Assembly: GCA_963783945.1 (NCBI GenBank)
Contig: CAWAPS010000019.1
Span: forward strand, 682,001 to 746,000
Length of the DNA: 64,000 nt
From: CAWAPS01 sp963783945
GTDB lineage: Bacteria; Actinomycetota; Acidimicrobiia; Acidimicrobiales; Palsa-688
Direction of reading: 5' to 3'
Within the stretch, counting starts at the first letter, position 1; each line of letters starts with the position of its first letter. Shown in pieces: positions 45,145 to 54,020 of this stretch. The notes below the pieces were generated by a model. It was given only the letters and a program-made list of their open reading frames with translations, did no database searches and was not told the origin of the DNA. A program made the translations under genes and the position numbers.

Positions 45145-45627
45145 ATGAAGAATTGGGCGGGCTACGGCTGGTTCATGTCCTTCGGCACTTTCCTTCCGCT
45201 CATTGTGTTCCTGGGCAGCTACCTCGTCCACCTGACCCTCGTCGGCGCGCCAATCGCAAGAGCAGCGAACCAGTTCGGGATCTGGCTCTCGACCTTCGGT
45301 CAGGAACCACCGGGCAAGGACAGACTTGACTCACGGCACCAGGACGCCACCAAGAAGTCGTTCGTCGAGCGGATCAGGCCCTATTCTCCGCCTGGCATCA
45401 TCGAGCGGCGCGGCCGGGCGGTCCCACTTTTCTGGCGGGCCGTCTGGTTCATCTTCGTCGGCTGGTGGCTCGGCGCGATCTGGGTAATTATTTCCTGGAG
45501 TGTATTGCTCGCTCCGTACCCGTTTCTCGATACGGTAAGGGCGCTTCTCGATGAGGTGCCCAGCGTGATGACGCTCGCGGTCCCAGAACATGCGAAGCAG
45601 AGCCACACTTCGGCCACGGCCATCTGA
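45145..45627 (+). CDS. YccF/DUF307-like membrane protein
   Basis: About 160 residues with one hydrophobic segment at the N-terminus (MSFGTFLPLIVFLGSYLVH) and a pair near the C-terminus (FWRAVWFIFVGWWLGAIWVI and SWSVLLAPYPFLDTVRALLD, ending PSVMTLA). The GWWLG...W...P...P.V.TL pattern resembles the YccF inner-membrane domain, whose function is unknown. I prefer the ATG at 45145; an upstream ATG at 45052 overlaps the previous gene's stop but adds residues unlike a membrane protein start. Confidence 0.6.
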   Translation: MKNWAGYGWFMSFGTFLPLIVFLGSYLVHLTLVGAPIARAANQFGIWLSTFGQEPPGKDRLDSRHQDATKKSFVERIRPYSPPGIIERRGRAVPLFWRAVWFIFVGWWLGAIWVIISWSVLLAPYPFLDTVRALLDEVPSVMTLAVPEHAKQSHTSATAI

Positions 45628-45665
45628 AGGGTGGCGATCGGGCGGGGTGTGTTCTCTGCGTTGTG

Positions 45666-46241
45666 TCAGCGCTCCGAAGCGGCGAGGGCCTCCTGCACGA
45701 GGTGCTCGACCTTGTCGACTGCTTGCTCAACCGCAGCTTGATCGAAGCTAGTCGCGGCATTCGCTGCGCCGGCCTCGATAAGCATCTCTGGGAGCCGCGT
45801 CCGCAGCGTGTTGAGGGCCCATGGCGTCATCGGCCCGTGCGCCACCTCGTCCCAGTCGACCGAGTGGTTGTCGCACTCCTCGGGCGTATTCCAAGGACGC
45901 AGGTAGTGGTAGTGAGGGACGCTGTCAAAGCAGTCGAAGCGCAGATATTCGTGTCCGCTTTCCGCGTCGAGGACGTGGAATGACACGCCTCGGCCCGCCC
46001 CCGCCATTCCGGTTGTCGCTTTGGGGGTGCCCGGATTGCTCGGCATCCGGTTCATCCGCCACTCATTAAAGACCGCTTCGAACGGCGTCCCGTCATAGGT
46101 CGCCTGAAGGCGATCGGTGAGGCCGTCGAGCCGGCGATGCTCGACACCGATCCTCACGGATCCGGCGTCGACGTACTGGGTGTCCTCATCGATAATGGGT
46201 TCCGGGGGAAACGGGTGGTGGTGTCCGATATCTTCCCGCAC
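45666..46241 (-). CDS. Conserved-looking hypothetical protein
   Basis: A 191-residue soluble protein that I do not assign to a named family. It is acidic and His/Asp-rich in the centre (LRFDCFDSVPHYHYLRPWN, then DNHSVDWDEVAHGPMTPW), which might bind a metal. A C-terminal helix runs QAAVEQAVDKVEHLVQEALA. It is convergent with the YccF-like gene. The His-Asp clusters and neighbouring catabolic genes are compatible with a dioxygenase-type or regulatory role, but that is speculation. Confidence 0.65.
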   Translation of the reverse strand: MREDIGHHHPFPPEPIIDEDTQYVDAGSVRIGVEHRRLDGLTDRLQATYDGTPFEAVFNEWRMNRMPSNPGTPKATTGMAGAGRGVSFHVLDAESGHEYLRFDCFDSVPHYHYLRPWNTPEECDNHSVDWDEVAHGPMTPWALNTLRTRLPEMLIEAGAANAATSFDQAAVEQAVDKVEHLVQEALAASER

Positions 46242-46525
46242 AGGCAGGGCTCCTTCTGTCAGGTCAGACCCTCTGGCGAGAGGGTCCGTCGGCGATCACC
46301 GATGTCGGCCTCGAGGGGGTCGATAACAGGCTCTTATTATACGTGGTCCAGGGTGGCCAGGTGGTCCGGTTGTGTCACGCCACTCAACCGATAATGATTC
46401 CAGGGGGGAAAACGATCGGATGCCGTGGCTGGGAGACGGCAGACGGAGTATCCCGCCAGCCTCAGTCTGGCCCAGCCACGGAGTGTCCTTGAAGCGTCGA
46501 GCGTCAAATAGCTAACGTCGGTTCG

Positions 46526-47203
46526 GTGACAGGTTCCGAGATCGCGAGAGGTTATCGAACCACCCGCGAGCGGTTGAGCGAGTTGGTTCTCGGTTTGAAC
46601 GATGAGGATCTGCGCCGGACGGTGCCGGCGTGCCCGGCTTGGGACGTCCACGACGTAATCGCCCACATGAGCGGCGTGCAGGAGCTTCTGACCGCCGGCG
46701 AGCGTCCAACCGGGGACACCCAGATCTGGATCGATACCATCGTCGCGGCGCGCCGCAACGTTCCGGTCGGCCAGCTGCTCGACCGCTGGGCCGCCTGCGC
46801 CCAGGGAACCTCGGCCATCATCGATGGTGGCGTGCAGGTGCTGATCGTCGACGTGGTGTCTCACGAACACGACATCAGGAATACTGTCGGCTTGCCCGGT
46901 GATCGCGACGTACCCGAGGTCGCAGCGAGCGTGGAAGTGATGCTCGCGGCGCTCAGCGGGCTGATCGACGGGGCGGCACTCGGTGCTCTCGCCGTCGACA
47001 CCGGCGGCGCTCGCTGGACGAGCCATGACGCGCCGATCGGCTGCACGCTGGAAGTAGAGCCCTGGGAAGCGCTCCGGATCATCGTGAGCAGGCGAACCGA
47101 GGAAGAGATGCGAGCCCTTCCAGTAACCGGCGACATCGAGCCTTACATTCGCCTGCTCGACGCCCGTTCGCCCCTACCCGTCCGATCGCTGGGGGAACGC
47201 TGA
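46526..47203 (+). CDS. Mycothiol-dependent maleylpyruvate isomerase family (DinB-like) protein
   Basis: A 225-residue protein starting at a GTG with the MDMPI N-terminal motif LSELVLGLNDEDLRRTVPAC and PAWDVHDVIAHMSG. The His of VIAHM and the later His pair in VSHEHDIRNT are the expected metal site. Family members isomerise maleylpyruvate to fumarylpyruvate with mycothiol, or act as mycothiol transferases. The exact reaction is uncertain, but the fold implies a mycothiol-producing actinobacterium. Confidence 0.85.
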   Translation: MTGSEIARGYRTTRERLSELVLGLNDEDLRRTVPACPAWDVHDVIAHMSGVQELLTAGERPTGDTQIWIDTIVAARRNVPVGQLLDRWAACAQGTSAIIDGGVQVLIVDVVSHEHDIRNTVGLPGDRDVPEVAASVEVMLAALSGLIDGAALGALAVDTGGARWTSHDAPIGCTLEVEPWEALRIIVSRRTEEEMRALPVTGDIEPYIRLLDARSPLPVRSLGER

Positions 47204-47328
47204 AGCCGAGCAGCGGCTGGCTCGCTGCTGTGACGGGGCTGGAACCCCTCCACGTGCGAGTCTCGACAGTCGGCACCTAGCGCTCTCGGTACGCCCGGGA
47301 CTTCACCAGGGTGCAGGCCCTCGGCGCT

Positions 47329-47344
47329 TCCACCCTGGGGTGGA
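47329..47344. promoter_or_regulatory. Short inverted repeat between two transcription units
   Basis: TCCACCC and GGGTGGA face each other with a 2-nt centre, about 130 bp after the isomerase gene and 90 bp before the membrane/two-component operon. It could be an operator or the stem of a weak terminator. The 213-bp gap around it shows no gene. Confidence 0.3.
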
Positions 47345-47431
47345 GGAGCCCGGGGGCCCAATTACACCGCGCTTTCCACCCAGGAGCCGATTCGGCTCGG
47401 AGCGCTTCCTGGGATCTTGGGAGTAACCCGA

Positions 47432-47974
47432 ATGAAAGCAGGTAGCCCCGTGTCAACCAGCGTCCTTGTACTGAACCTGGCGGTCCTCTTCGCCGTCTTG
47501 GAGTCAGATCTGGGCCGAAGGAAGGTCGGAACGTTCCGTATCATCCGCCCGCTTCTCATGGCTGCGGGCATCGTCCCCCTCTTCCTCGACCGCCCGGCCA
47601 CGTCCGGGGCAGGGGCGGCTTTGGAGTTGGCTCTGGCCGCCCTCGGCATCCTCCTTGGCCTCTTCGCCGCCACCCGGCTGATGAGGGTAAGCGTGGACGA
47701 GAACCGGGGTGCGGTCATGAGCCGAGCCGGCGCCGCCTACGGGCTGTTCTGGTGCGCCGTGATCGGCTCCCGCCTCCTGTTCACCTACGGGGCCAACCAC
47801 TGGTATCACACTCAGCTCGGCCACTGGATGGTCACCAACGGGATCTCCGTAGGCGCCCTCACCGACGCTCTCGTCTTCATGGCGCTGGCCATGACCGTGA
47901 CCCGCACCCTCCGCCTGGCCGTCGGGCGGGGGCAGGTGCGAGCCCAGAACCGGCGCACTCTGGTGGCCCACTGA
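47432..47974 (+). CDS. Membrane protein of a two-component operon
   Basis: A 180-residue polytopic membrane protein with about four to five hydrophobic segments (VLVLNLAVLFAVLE, LLMAAGIVPLF, ELALAALGILLGLFAA, SVGALTDALVFMALAMTV). GGGAG lies 8 nt upstream of the ATG. Its TGA overlaps the ATG of the next gene (ATGA-type TGATG), marking a translationally coupled operon that leads to the histidine kinase and response regulator. It may sense a membrane signal for the kinase. I recognise no characterised family. Confidence 0.75.
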   Translation: MKAGSPVSTSVLVLNLAVLFAVLESDLGRRKVGTFRIIRPLLMAAGIVPLFLDRPATSGAGAALELALAALGILLGLFAATRLMRVSVDENRGAVMSRAGAAYGLFWCAVIGSRLLFTYGANHWYHTQLGHWMVTNGISVGALTDALVFMALAMTVTRTLRLAVGRGQVRAQNRRTLVAH

Positions 47975-48471
47975 TGAGCCTCGCCAACATTGCCCTCTAC
48001 GTAGCCCTTCTCGGTTTCATGGTCTTCCGGCGCATCCAGGGCCGACCGGTCGGGACGGCCAAACAGCTGCTGGTCCTCCCCGTGGTGGTAACCGTCCTCG
48101 GCTTCGAGGACCTGACGCACCGCTCCCTCGGAGCGGTGGACATCACCTTCGCGGTCGTCGGCTGCGCCCTCTCGCTGGCGCTGGGAGCTCTGCGGGCCCG
48201 GGCCAACCGGCTATCTGTCCGGAACGGCGTCCCATGGGTCCAGTGGGGACCGCGCTCGGTGGCCATCTTCGCTATCAACATCGCGGCCAAGCTGGTCCTT
48301 GACCTGCTCTGTGTCCTGGCCGGGGGAAGCGTCGCCGGCGCGACCAGCTCGCTGGTGCTCGCGGTCGGTCTGATGTTGGTCGGCGAGGCGGCCGTGGTGT
48401 GGCTGCGCCTCCAGACCGGACCCTACATCCACCAGTCCCGCCCGTCCGCTGGCCTCGACCGGTGGGGCTGA
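47974..48471 (+). CDS. Membrane protein of a two-component operon (DUF1453-like)
   Basis: A 165-residue polytopic protein starting MSLANIALYVALLGFMVFRR, with further hydrophobic segments near LLVLPVVVTVLGF, ITFAVVGCALSLALG, VAIFAINIAAKLVLDLL and LVLAVGLMLVGEAAV. The pattern resembles small permease-like or cytochrome-c-biogenesis-type membrane proteins, but no function is established. It overlaps the preceding gene by 1 bp (TGATG). An accessory role in signal sensing by the kinase is inferred from linkage only. Confidence 0.72.
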   Translation: MSLANIALYVALLGFMVFRRIQGRPVGTAKQLLVLPVVVTVLGFEDLTHRSLGAVDITFAVVGCALSLALGALRARANRLSVRNGVPWVQWGPRSVAIFAINIAAKLVLDLLCVLAGGSVAGATSSLVLAVGLMLVGEAAVVWLRLQTGPYIHQSRPSAGLDRWG

Positions 48472-48475
48472 CCGG

Positions 48476-48760
48476 TTGAGATCCCTCCAGGCGTTCGTCG
48501 AGGCCGGCCCCGGCGTGCCGCGCCCGGGTCTGGCTCTGTTGCCGGCGCACCACCCGGCCCTGGCGGTGAACTCTGCACTGGTGACCATCTCGACCACCAG
48601 CCACGAGCGCCTCGAGGTCCACGCTATCCTGACCGTCGTCTGCTTCCTGTTCGCCATCGACCGGGCGTGGGAGCTGCTCGGCGAGTCCAAGTCCGGCGCC
48701 TCCTTCCTCGCCGTGGGCCAGGGGGCCCCAATCTCGTCGGGGCCGTGGCCGCACCAGTGA
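48476..48760 (+). CDS. Small hypothetical protein between membrane genes and kinase
   Basis: A 94-residue frame opening at a TTG 5 nt after the previous stop, with a hydrophobic stretch (VHAILTVVCFLFAID). Its stop overlaps a GTG start of the kinase (GTGA at 48757-48760). The coupling is the only real support; it could also be an untranslated spacer. Confidence 0.35.
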   Translation: MRSLQAFVEAGPGVPRPGLALLPAHHPALAVNSALVTISTTSHERLEVHAILTVVCFLFAIDRAWELLGESKSGASFLAVGQGAPISSGPWPHQ

Positions 48761-49932
48761 CCAGCGGGCTCCACCCCGAGCGCGCCGTGGTGGCATCCAG
48801 CCGGTACGCCCTGTACCGGGGCCGGTACCGCGATCAGGTACGGCTGGGCGCCCTGGTACTCATCGGCGTCCTGATCGCCACGTCCCGCCCCTATCCGAGC
48901 GGCCACGGCAGAGGGCTGGTGATCCTCGTCGCCCTCGTCGTCGCCCTCGGATCCCAGGTGGCCGCCGTGGTCATCCCCGACCGGTTCCCGGTCCTGCGCA
49001 GCACGGTGGAGATGGTTTCGAGCGCCGTCCTGGCCGCGTACGACCCGGGAACTGCCGGGGTGCTGCTCGCGTTCTCCGGCCTCGATGCCGCCGCGTCCCT
49101 CCCGTCCTCGACGGGAGCGTTCGTCACCGCACTGGGAGTCGTGACCGCACTCCTCGCCACTCTGATCTCCAGCAACCCCCTCGTCAACGCGCTCTACGGG
49201 CTGGCCGCGGTCGTCGGCTTCCTCCTCGGGACCACCATCCGCCAGTACGTACTCCGGGCCGAGCAGGCCGAACTTCGCCTAGCTGACGCAGAACGGGCCG
49301 AGATCGAGAGGGCCAAGGCGCTCCGCCTGGCTGGGCGGGCCGAGGTGGCCCGGGAGATACACGACATCCTGGCCCACAACCTCGGGGCCCTCGTGGTGCA
49401 GCTCGACGCGGTCAACGCCCTCCTCGAACGCGACCGCCCCAACCTGGACGGCATCCGCCCCATCCTGCGCGACGCTCACCGCCATGCGGTAGACGGGCTG
49501 GCCGAGGCCCGCCAGGCGGTCAGCAGCCTCCGTGAGGACTCCAAACCGCTCGCCGCCTCGCTGCGGCAGCTGGTCGACTCGGTGCCCGGCGCCTCACTCG
49601 AGGTGGACGGCCCTCGCCGGGACCCACCCGCCGACGTTTCTCTAGTCGTCCGGCGCATCACTCAGGAAGCGCTGACCAACGCCATGAAACACGCCCCCGG
49701 GGCCGAGCCGACCGTACGCATAGAGTTTCGGCCCGCGTCGATAGTGCTCACAGTCGCCGACAGCGGCCGGCCAGACGCCGTCGCCCCCGCACCCCTGGCC
49801 GCCACCGGCGGGGGCTACGGGATCGAAGGCATGAGGGAACGGGCCGACATGATCGGCGCCGCCCTTAGAGCCGGCCCTGAAGGACCCGGCTGGAAGGTGG
49901 AGCTGAACGTCCCGGACCGGACGTCCGGCTGA
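48757..49932 (+). CDS. Sensor histidine kinase (NarX/DesK class)
   Basis: A membrane kinase of about 391 residues. The N-terminal half has several hydrophobic helices (LGALVLIGVLIATS, LVILVALVVALGSQVAAVV, ALYGLAAVVGFLLG). A HisKA_3 dimerisation region has the phospho-acceptor His at about residue 202 in EVAREIHDILAHNL. A HATPase_c domain (QEALTNAMKHAP, DSGRPDAV, GGYGIEGMRERA) follows. It would autophosphorylate and pass the phosphate to the regulator at 49932. The GTG at 48757 is coupled to the preceding frame; GTG 48745 is also possible. Confidence 0.9.
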   Translation: MTSGLHPERAVVASSRYALYRGRYRDQVRLGALVLIGVLIATSRPYPSGHGRGLVILVALVVALGSQVAAVVIPDRFPVLRSTVEMVSSAVLAAYDPGTAGVLLAFSGLDAAASLPSSTGAFVTALGVVTALLATLISSNPLVNALYGLAAVVGFLLGTTIRQYVLRAEQAELRLADAERAEIERAKALRLAGRAEVAREIHDILAHNLGALVVQLDAVNALLERDRPNLDGIRPILRDAHRHAVDGLAEARQAVSSLREDSKPLAASLRQLVDSVPGASLEVDGPRRDPPADVSLVVRRITQEALTNAMKHAPGAEPTVRIEFRPASIVLTVADSGRPDAVAPAPLAATGGGYGIEGMRERADMIGAALRAGPEGPGWKVELNVPDRTSG

Positions 49933-50609
49933 TGGCGGAGTCCTCGCCGATCAGAGTGGTCGTGGCCGACGACCAGAGGGCCATCCGGGAAGCCCTGGCC
50001 ATGATGCTCGACAACGAAGCCGATATCAGCGTGATCGGAACCGCCGCCGACGGAGCGGAGGCCATCGGCCTGGCCGGGGGGAGCCGGGCGGATGTAGTCC
50101 TCATGGATCTGCGCATGCCAGGGACCGACGGCGTGGCCGCCACCCGCCAGCTGAAGGAATCCGACCCCGACGTCAAGGTGGTGGTCCTCACTACGTTCGC
50201 CGACGATGTCAGTATCCAAGACGCCCTTCTCGCCGGGGCCGTTGGCTATCTGACCAAGGACGCCGGCCACCGTCAGATCATCCTGGCCGTGCGGTCGGCC
50301 GCCGCCGGCCAGACCGTGCTCGACCCGGCTGTGCACTCCGCCCTGCTCCGCAACACTGTTCAGGGGCGGGGTTCGGCCGCGGAGCAACCCGCGGGTGAGG
50401 TGGCCGACGGCCTTACCCCCCGTGAGGTCGACGTGCTCCGAGGCATCGCCCAGGGAAGGACCAATGCCGAGATAGCAGGCGAGCTCTATATTTCCGAGGT
50501 GACGGTCAAGAGCCACATCAATCACCTGTTCGCCAAGATCCAGGTGCGCAGCCGGGCCGAGGCGGTCCGCTACGCCTACGACCACGGAATGGCCGACCGA
50601 CCGGACTGA
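49932..50609 (+). CDS. Response regulator, NarL/LuxR family
   Basis: A 225-residue regulator. Its receiver domain has an acidic pocket (VVVADDQR), phospho-acceptor Asp near residue 59 in VVLMDLRMPG, and the conserved Lys in LTKDAGH. The C-terminal LuxR HTH (LTPREVDVLRGIAQGRTNAE, then SEVTVKSHINHLF) binds DNA. Its ATG overlaps the kinase stop (TGATG), so the pair is co-translated. Targets are unknown; autoregulation of the operon from 47432 is plausible. Confidence 0.95.
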   Translation: MAESSPIRVVVADDQRAIREALAMMLDNEADISVIGTAADGAEAIGLAGGSRADVVLMDLRMPGTDGVAATRQLKESDPDVKVVVLTTFADDVSIQDALLAGAVGYLTKDAGHRQIILAVRSAAAGQTVLDPAVHSALLRNTVQGRGSAAEQPAGEVADGLTPREVDVLRGIAQGRTNAEIAGELYISEVTVKSHINHLFAKIQVRSRAEAVRYAYDHGMADRPD

Positions 50610-50648
50610 CCCCCTCTCCGGGACCCGTCGAGGGTGCCTGTCGCCGGC

Positions 50649-52136
50649 CTACTGCTCGTATCCGGCGGGTCGGCCCTCGAGGATCACCGTCTTGGTCTCG
50701 AGGAATGGGAGCAGTCCTTCGGTTCCCCCTTCGCGTCCGATTCCGGACTGTTTGAATCCGCCGAAAGCAATACTGAAGTCGGTCCGGAAGGCGTTGTGGC
50801 CTACGGTGCCGGCGCGGAGCCGGCGGGCGACGTCTCGAGCTCGGTCGACGTCGTTGGTGAAGACGGACGCGTTGAGCCCGTAGATGGTGTCGTTGGCGAT
50901 GTTGATGGCTTGCTCCTCGTCGTCGGCGGGGATGACACTGAGGACTGGGCCGAAGATCTCCTCCTGGGCGATGGTCGACGAGTTGTCCACATTGCCGAAG
51001 ACCGTCGGCTCCACGTAATAGCCCCGTTCAAGGTGGTTGGGACGACCGCCACCAGTCACGAGGGTGGCCCCATCGGCCTTGCCTTTGGCGATGTAGCCCT
51101 CCACCCGGTCGCGTTGACGCTCAGCCACAAGCGGGCCCATCTGGGTGTTGGGGTCGAACGGGTCGCCGACCCGCACCCCGGAAAAGGCGCCGGCCAGGGC
51201 CTCGACCATCTCGTCGTGACGCCGCCGGGTGACAACAATTCGGGTCAGGGATGAGCAGACCTGGCCCGTCAGCATGCACTCCGCGGTCGCCAGGGTGTCC
51301 GCCGCGGTGGGGATATCCATATCGTCCAGGATCACCGCCGCCGATTTACCGCCCAGCTCGAGGGTGCAGCGGGCGATCCGCTCACCACAGATCGACGCGA
51401 TCCGACGGCCCGCAGCGGTGGACCCGGTGAAGGTGATCTTGTCGACCCCGGGATCCCGTACCAGCAACTCGGATACCTCCCGGTCGGCGGTGACCACGTT
51501 TAACACGCCGGGTGGCAGCCCGACGGATTCGGCGATCTCGGCCACCACGTACCCTTCTGCCGGTGCCTCGGGCGACGACTTCAACACGACGGTGCAGCCG
51601 GCCAGCAGCGCCGGCGCCACCTTGTGGCTGATGAGGCCGAGCGGGCCGTTCCAGGGGATGATGGCACCGACGACGCCGACCGGTTCGCGCACCAACAGTC
51701 CGAACTGACCCGCCATCGGGGTGGCCGGCTCCTCGAAGGGGTAGGTATCAGCCAGGCCAGCGTAGTAATCGAAGGTACCGGCGGCTCCCGTCGCGGCGTA
51801 CTGTGCCATCGAGTAAAGCACGCCCGACTCGCGGGGCCACACCTGCCCCAAGTCGGAGCTTCGCGCCATCAGACCCGCGGCCATCGCCCGGAGGTAGCCA
51901 GCGCGCTCATGATGGGACATCCTTGGCCACGGACCCCGGTCGAAAGCCTGGCGGGCCGCCGTGACGGCACGGGACATGTCAGCTTCCCTCGCCTCCGCCA
52001 CGGAAAGGAACACTTCCTCATTGGTGGAGTCGACCACTCGGATCATGGCGCCAGACGACGGCTCCACCCATTCGCCACCGATGAAAAAACGGTTCGTGTT
52101 ACGCAGGGAGACAGCGGTCTCGTTTGCCAGGGTCAT
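50649..52136 (-). CDS. Aldehyde dehydrogenase family protein
   Basis: A 495-residue NAD(P)-dependent aldehyde dehydrogenase. The cofactor region is VVGAIIPWNGPLGLI, the Rossmann-type loop is FTGSTAAGRRI, the general-base Glu is in CTLELGGKSA and the catalytic Cys is in TGQVCSSLTR. The C-terminal oligomerisation motif is FGGFKQSGIGREGG. It would oxidise an aldehyde released by the dehydrogenases or oxygenases of the region to the acid. It stands alone on the minus strand, converging on the response regulator gene. Confidence 0.95.
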   Translation of the reverse strand: MTLANETAVSLRNTNRFFIGGEWVEPSSGAMIRVVDSTNEEVFLSVAEAREADMSRAVTAARQAFDRGPWPRMSHHERAGYLRAMAAGLMARSSDLGQVWPRESGVLYSMAQYAATGAAGTFDYYAGLADTYPFEEPATPMAGQFGLLVREPVGVVGAIIPWNGPLGLISHKVAPALLAGCTVVLKSSPEAPAEGYVVAEIAESVGLPPGVLNVVTADREVSELLVRDPGVDKITFTGSTAAGRRIASICGERIARCTLELGGKSAAVILDDMDIPTAADTLATAECMLTGQVCSSLTRIVVTRRRHDEMVEALAGAFSGVRVGDPFDPNTQMGPLVAERQRDRVEGYIAKGKADGATLVTGGGRPNHLERGYYVEPTVFGNVDNSSTIAQEEIFGPVLSVIPADDEEQAINIANDTIYGLNASVFTNDVDRARDVARRLRAGTVGHNAFRTDFSIAFGGFKQSGIGREGGTEGLLPFLETKTVILEGRPAGYEQ

Positions 52137-52266
52137 CTGAATCCCTCTCGCCTCGCGTGCTCAACTACTTCATCAGGTAGCCACGTGGAGGGTACCTCAT
52201 GCACAATGGGCTGGCTCGAGCCCCGGTCGGGGCAGCGAGTTGAGGACCTGCATACTTTGTGCCCTT

Positions 52267-52358
52267 AGGGCCCGCCACGAAACAACTTGACGCAATTCTC
52301 TTGTAAACATGGATGTCGTGGCACAGGACTTGTTCCAAGTTGTTTCGTGGCGGGCCCT
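52267..52358. repeat. Long perfect inverted repeat, 23-bp arms
   Basis: AGGGCCCGCCACGAAACAAC plus TTG (52267-52289) is repeated exactly in reverse at 52336-52358, with a 46-bp spacer. The pair lies in a gene-free stretch (52137-52480) between the ALDH and LLM genes. If transcribed it forms a 92-nt hairpin. It could be a MITE-like element, recombination remnant or structured RNA; no transposase is present. Confidence 0.8.
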
Positions 52359-52480
52359 TAACCCGCTGGGAGCGGTTGGTGGGAGCGGTGCAAACGCACA
52401 AACTATTGCGAGGTCGCCGTCCTGACGGAGCCGGGGAGGAACCTCGAGCCCAGTCGAAATATCGCGTATCGTCGGCGTCT

Positions 52481-53443
52481 GTGACGTTGCGTCCTTTCCG
52501 TTTCGGGCTACAGGCGATGCAGGCCGACTCGGCCCGTGAGTGGCGGGACATCGCCCGCCGAGCCGAAGGTATTGGGTATTCGACGTTGTTCGTCGCCGAT
52601 CACTACCTCGGACCCGGCCCGGTGTACGACCGCGGCGCCCACCTTCCTCAGAACCTGGCGCCCATCGCCGCCATCGCCACCGCGGCTGAAGCAACCGAGC
52701 ACCTGCGGGTTGGCTGCCGGGTCTTCGCCGTCGACTTCCACGTCCCCGCCGTGCTCGCGGCCGAGACGGCGACGCTCGACCTGCTCTCCGACGGTCGACT
52801 CGAGGTTGGGATCGGCGCCGGCGTGCTGCGCGACGAGTTCGAAGCCATGGGCATCGACTTCGACGAGCCCAAGGTCCGCGTCGACCGGCTGACCGAGGTG
52901 GTTCGCCTGCTCAAGGCGCACTGGTCGGGACAGCAGATCGAGATTTCGGGCGAGCATGTGCATGTGAGCGGCTATGCGGGACTGCCGGCCCCGGTGCAGA
53001 AGCCGCACCCTCCGATCATGATCGGGGGCCAGAAGAAGCGGCTGCTCTCGCTCGCCGGGCGCGAGGCCCAGATCGCCAGCGTCAACTTCATACCGTATGT
53101 GGGCACGGCGGACGGCCTGACGCCATGGCAGGAGATGGCTCGCCGGCTCGGGTACGTCCGCGACGCCGCCGGCGACCGCTTCGCTGACATCGAGCTGGAG
53201 TCCTCCCCCTACGACGTGAACATTACCAACGACGTCAAGACCGCACACGAGGAGATCGCGGCGCGGCGCAAGGTGCCGGTCGAGGCGGTGCCGGGCCACC
53301 CCAACGCGCTGGTTGGATCAGCCGACGGCGCAGCCGACCTCTTGCGCCAGTGGCGGGAGACCACCGGTATCAGCTACATCACCGTCCCCCGCGTCGAGAT
53401 GGAGGCCTTCGCCCCCGTCGTGGCCCGCCTGCGGGGGACCTGA
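52481..53443 (+). CDS. LLM class oxidoreductase, probably F420-dependent
   Basis: A 320-residue luciferase-fold enzyme starting at a GTG (TLRPFRFGLQAMQADSAREW) that matches the start of F420-dependent oxidoreductases of the MSMEG_2516 type. Other hallmarks are YSTLFVADHYLGPGP, TEHLRVGCRVFAVDFHVPAV, LSDGRLEVGIGAG and HPPIMIGGQKKRLLSLAG. F420 use is inferred from family resemblance. The reaction is probably hydride transfer to or from a cyclic substrate. It is followed by a SnoaL-like gene 19 bp downstream, so the two are co-transcribed. Confidence 0.9.
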   Translation: MTLRPFRFGLQAMQADSAREWRDIARRAEGIGYSTLFVADHYLGPGPVYDRGAHLPQNLAPIAAIATAAEATEHLRVGCRVFAVDFHVPAVLAAETATLDLLSDGRLEVGIGAGVLRDEFEAMGIDFDEPKVRVDRLTEVVRLLKAHWSGQQIEISGEHVHVSGYAGLPAPVQKPHPPIMIGGQKKRLLSLAGREAQIASVNFIPYVGTADGLTPWQEMARRLGYVRDAAGDRFADIELESSPYDVNITNDVKTAHEEIAARRKVPVEAVPGHPNALVGSADGAADLLRQWRETTGISYITVPRVEMEAFAPVVARLRGT

Positions 53444-53462
53444 CCAACCACGAGGTGAGACG

Positions 53463-54020
53463 ATGACCCCCGACGAAGAACGCCAGCTCCTGGCCGACGT
53501 GCAGTACCTGAAGGACCGCCAAGATATTCTGGACGTGATCAACCAGCAGTCGCGGGGCTGCGACCGCCACGACACCGAGCTCGTCGCCGACGCGTTCCAC
53601 GAGGGAGGATTCGACGAGCACGGGACCCAGATCACCCCCGGCAAGGAGTACGGGCAGTGGGCCAACGAGACCCACGCCAAGGGCTCGCTGATCAACATGC
53701 ACCACATCACTACCCACAGCTGCGAGATAGAAGGTGACGTGGCCCACGCCGATAGCTACGTGATCGGACTCATGCTCAACCACGACGGAGTGACAGCCCG
53801 GCTGCTCGCCGGCCGGTACGTCTACCGGCTGGAGAAACGCGACGGCGACTGGAAGCTCGTGGTGCGCCGTTCGACCGCCGAGGTGTGCTTCAGCGGGGAC
53901 GCCGCCATGATGACAGTCGCGGCGTTCACGGACCGGCACTTCCCCAGAGGCGCACGTGGCCGCACCGACCTCTCCTACACCCGCCCGCTCGAGATCGACA
54001 CTCCCACCGACGTGTGGTAG
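53463..54020 (+). CDS. SnoaL-like / NTF2-fold protein
   Basis: A 185-residue protein starting MTPDEERQLLADVQYLKDRQ with the SnoaL_4 helix DILDVINQQSRGCDRHD. Later strands (HHITTHSCEIEGDVAHADSY and RYVYRLEKRDGDWKLVVRRS) complete the cone fold. GAGGTGAG lies about 5 nt before the ATG. It pairs with the LLM oxidoreductase upstream, so it could be an isomerase or dehydratase acting on the same substrate. A terminator-like hairpin follows at 54172. Confidence 0.83.
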   Translation: MTPDEERQLLADVQYLKDRQDILDVINQQSRGCDRHDTELVADAFHEGGFDEHGTQITPGKEYGQWANETHAKGSLINMHHITTHSCEIEGDVAHADSYVIGLMLNHDGVTARLLAGRYVYRLEKRDGDWKLVVRRSTAEVCFSGDAAMMTVAAFTDRHFPRGARGRTDLSYTRPLEIDTPTDVW

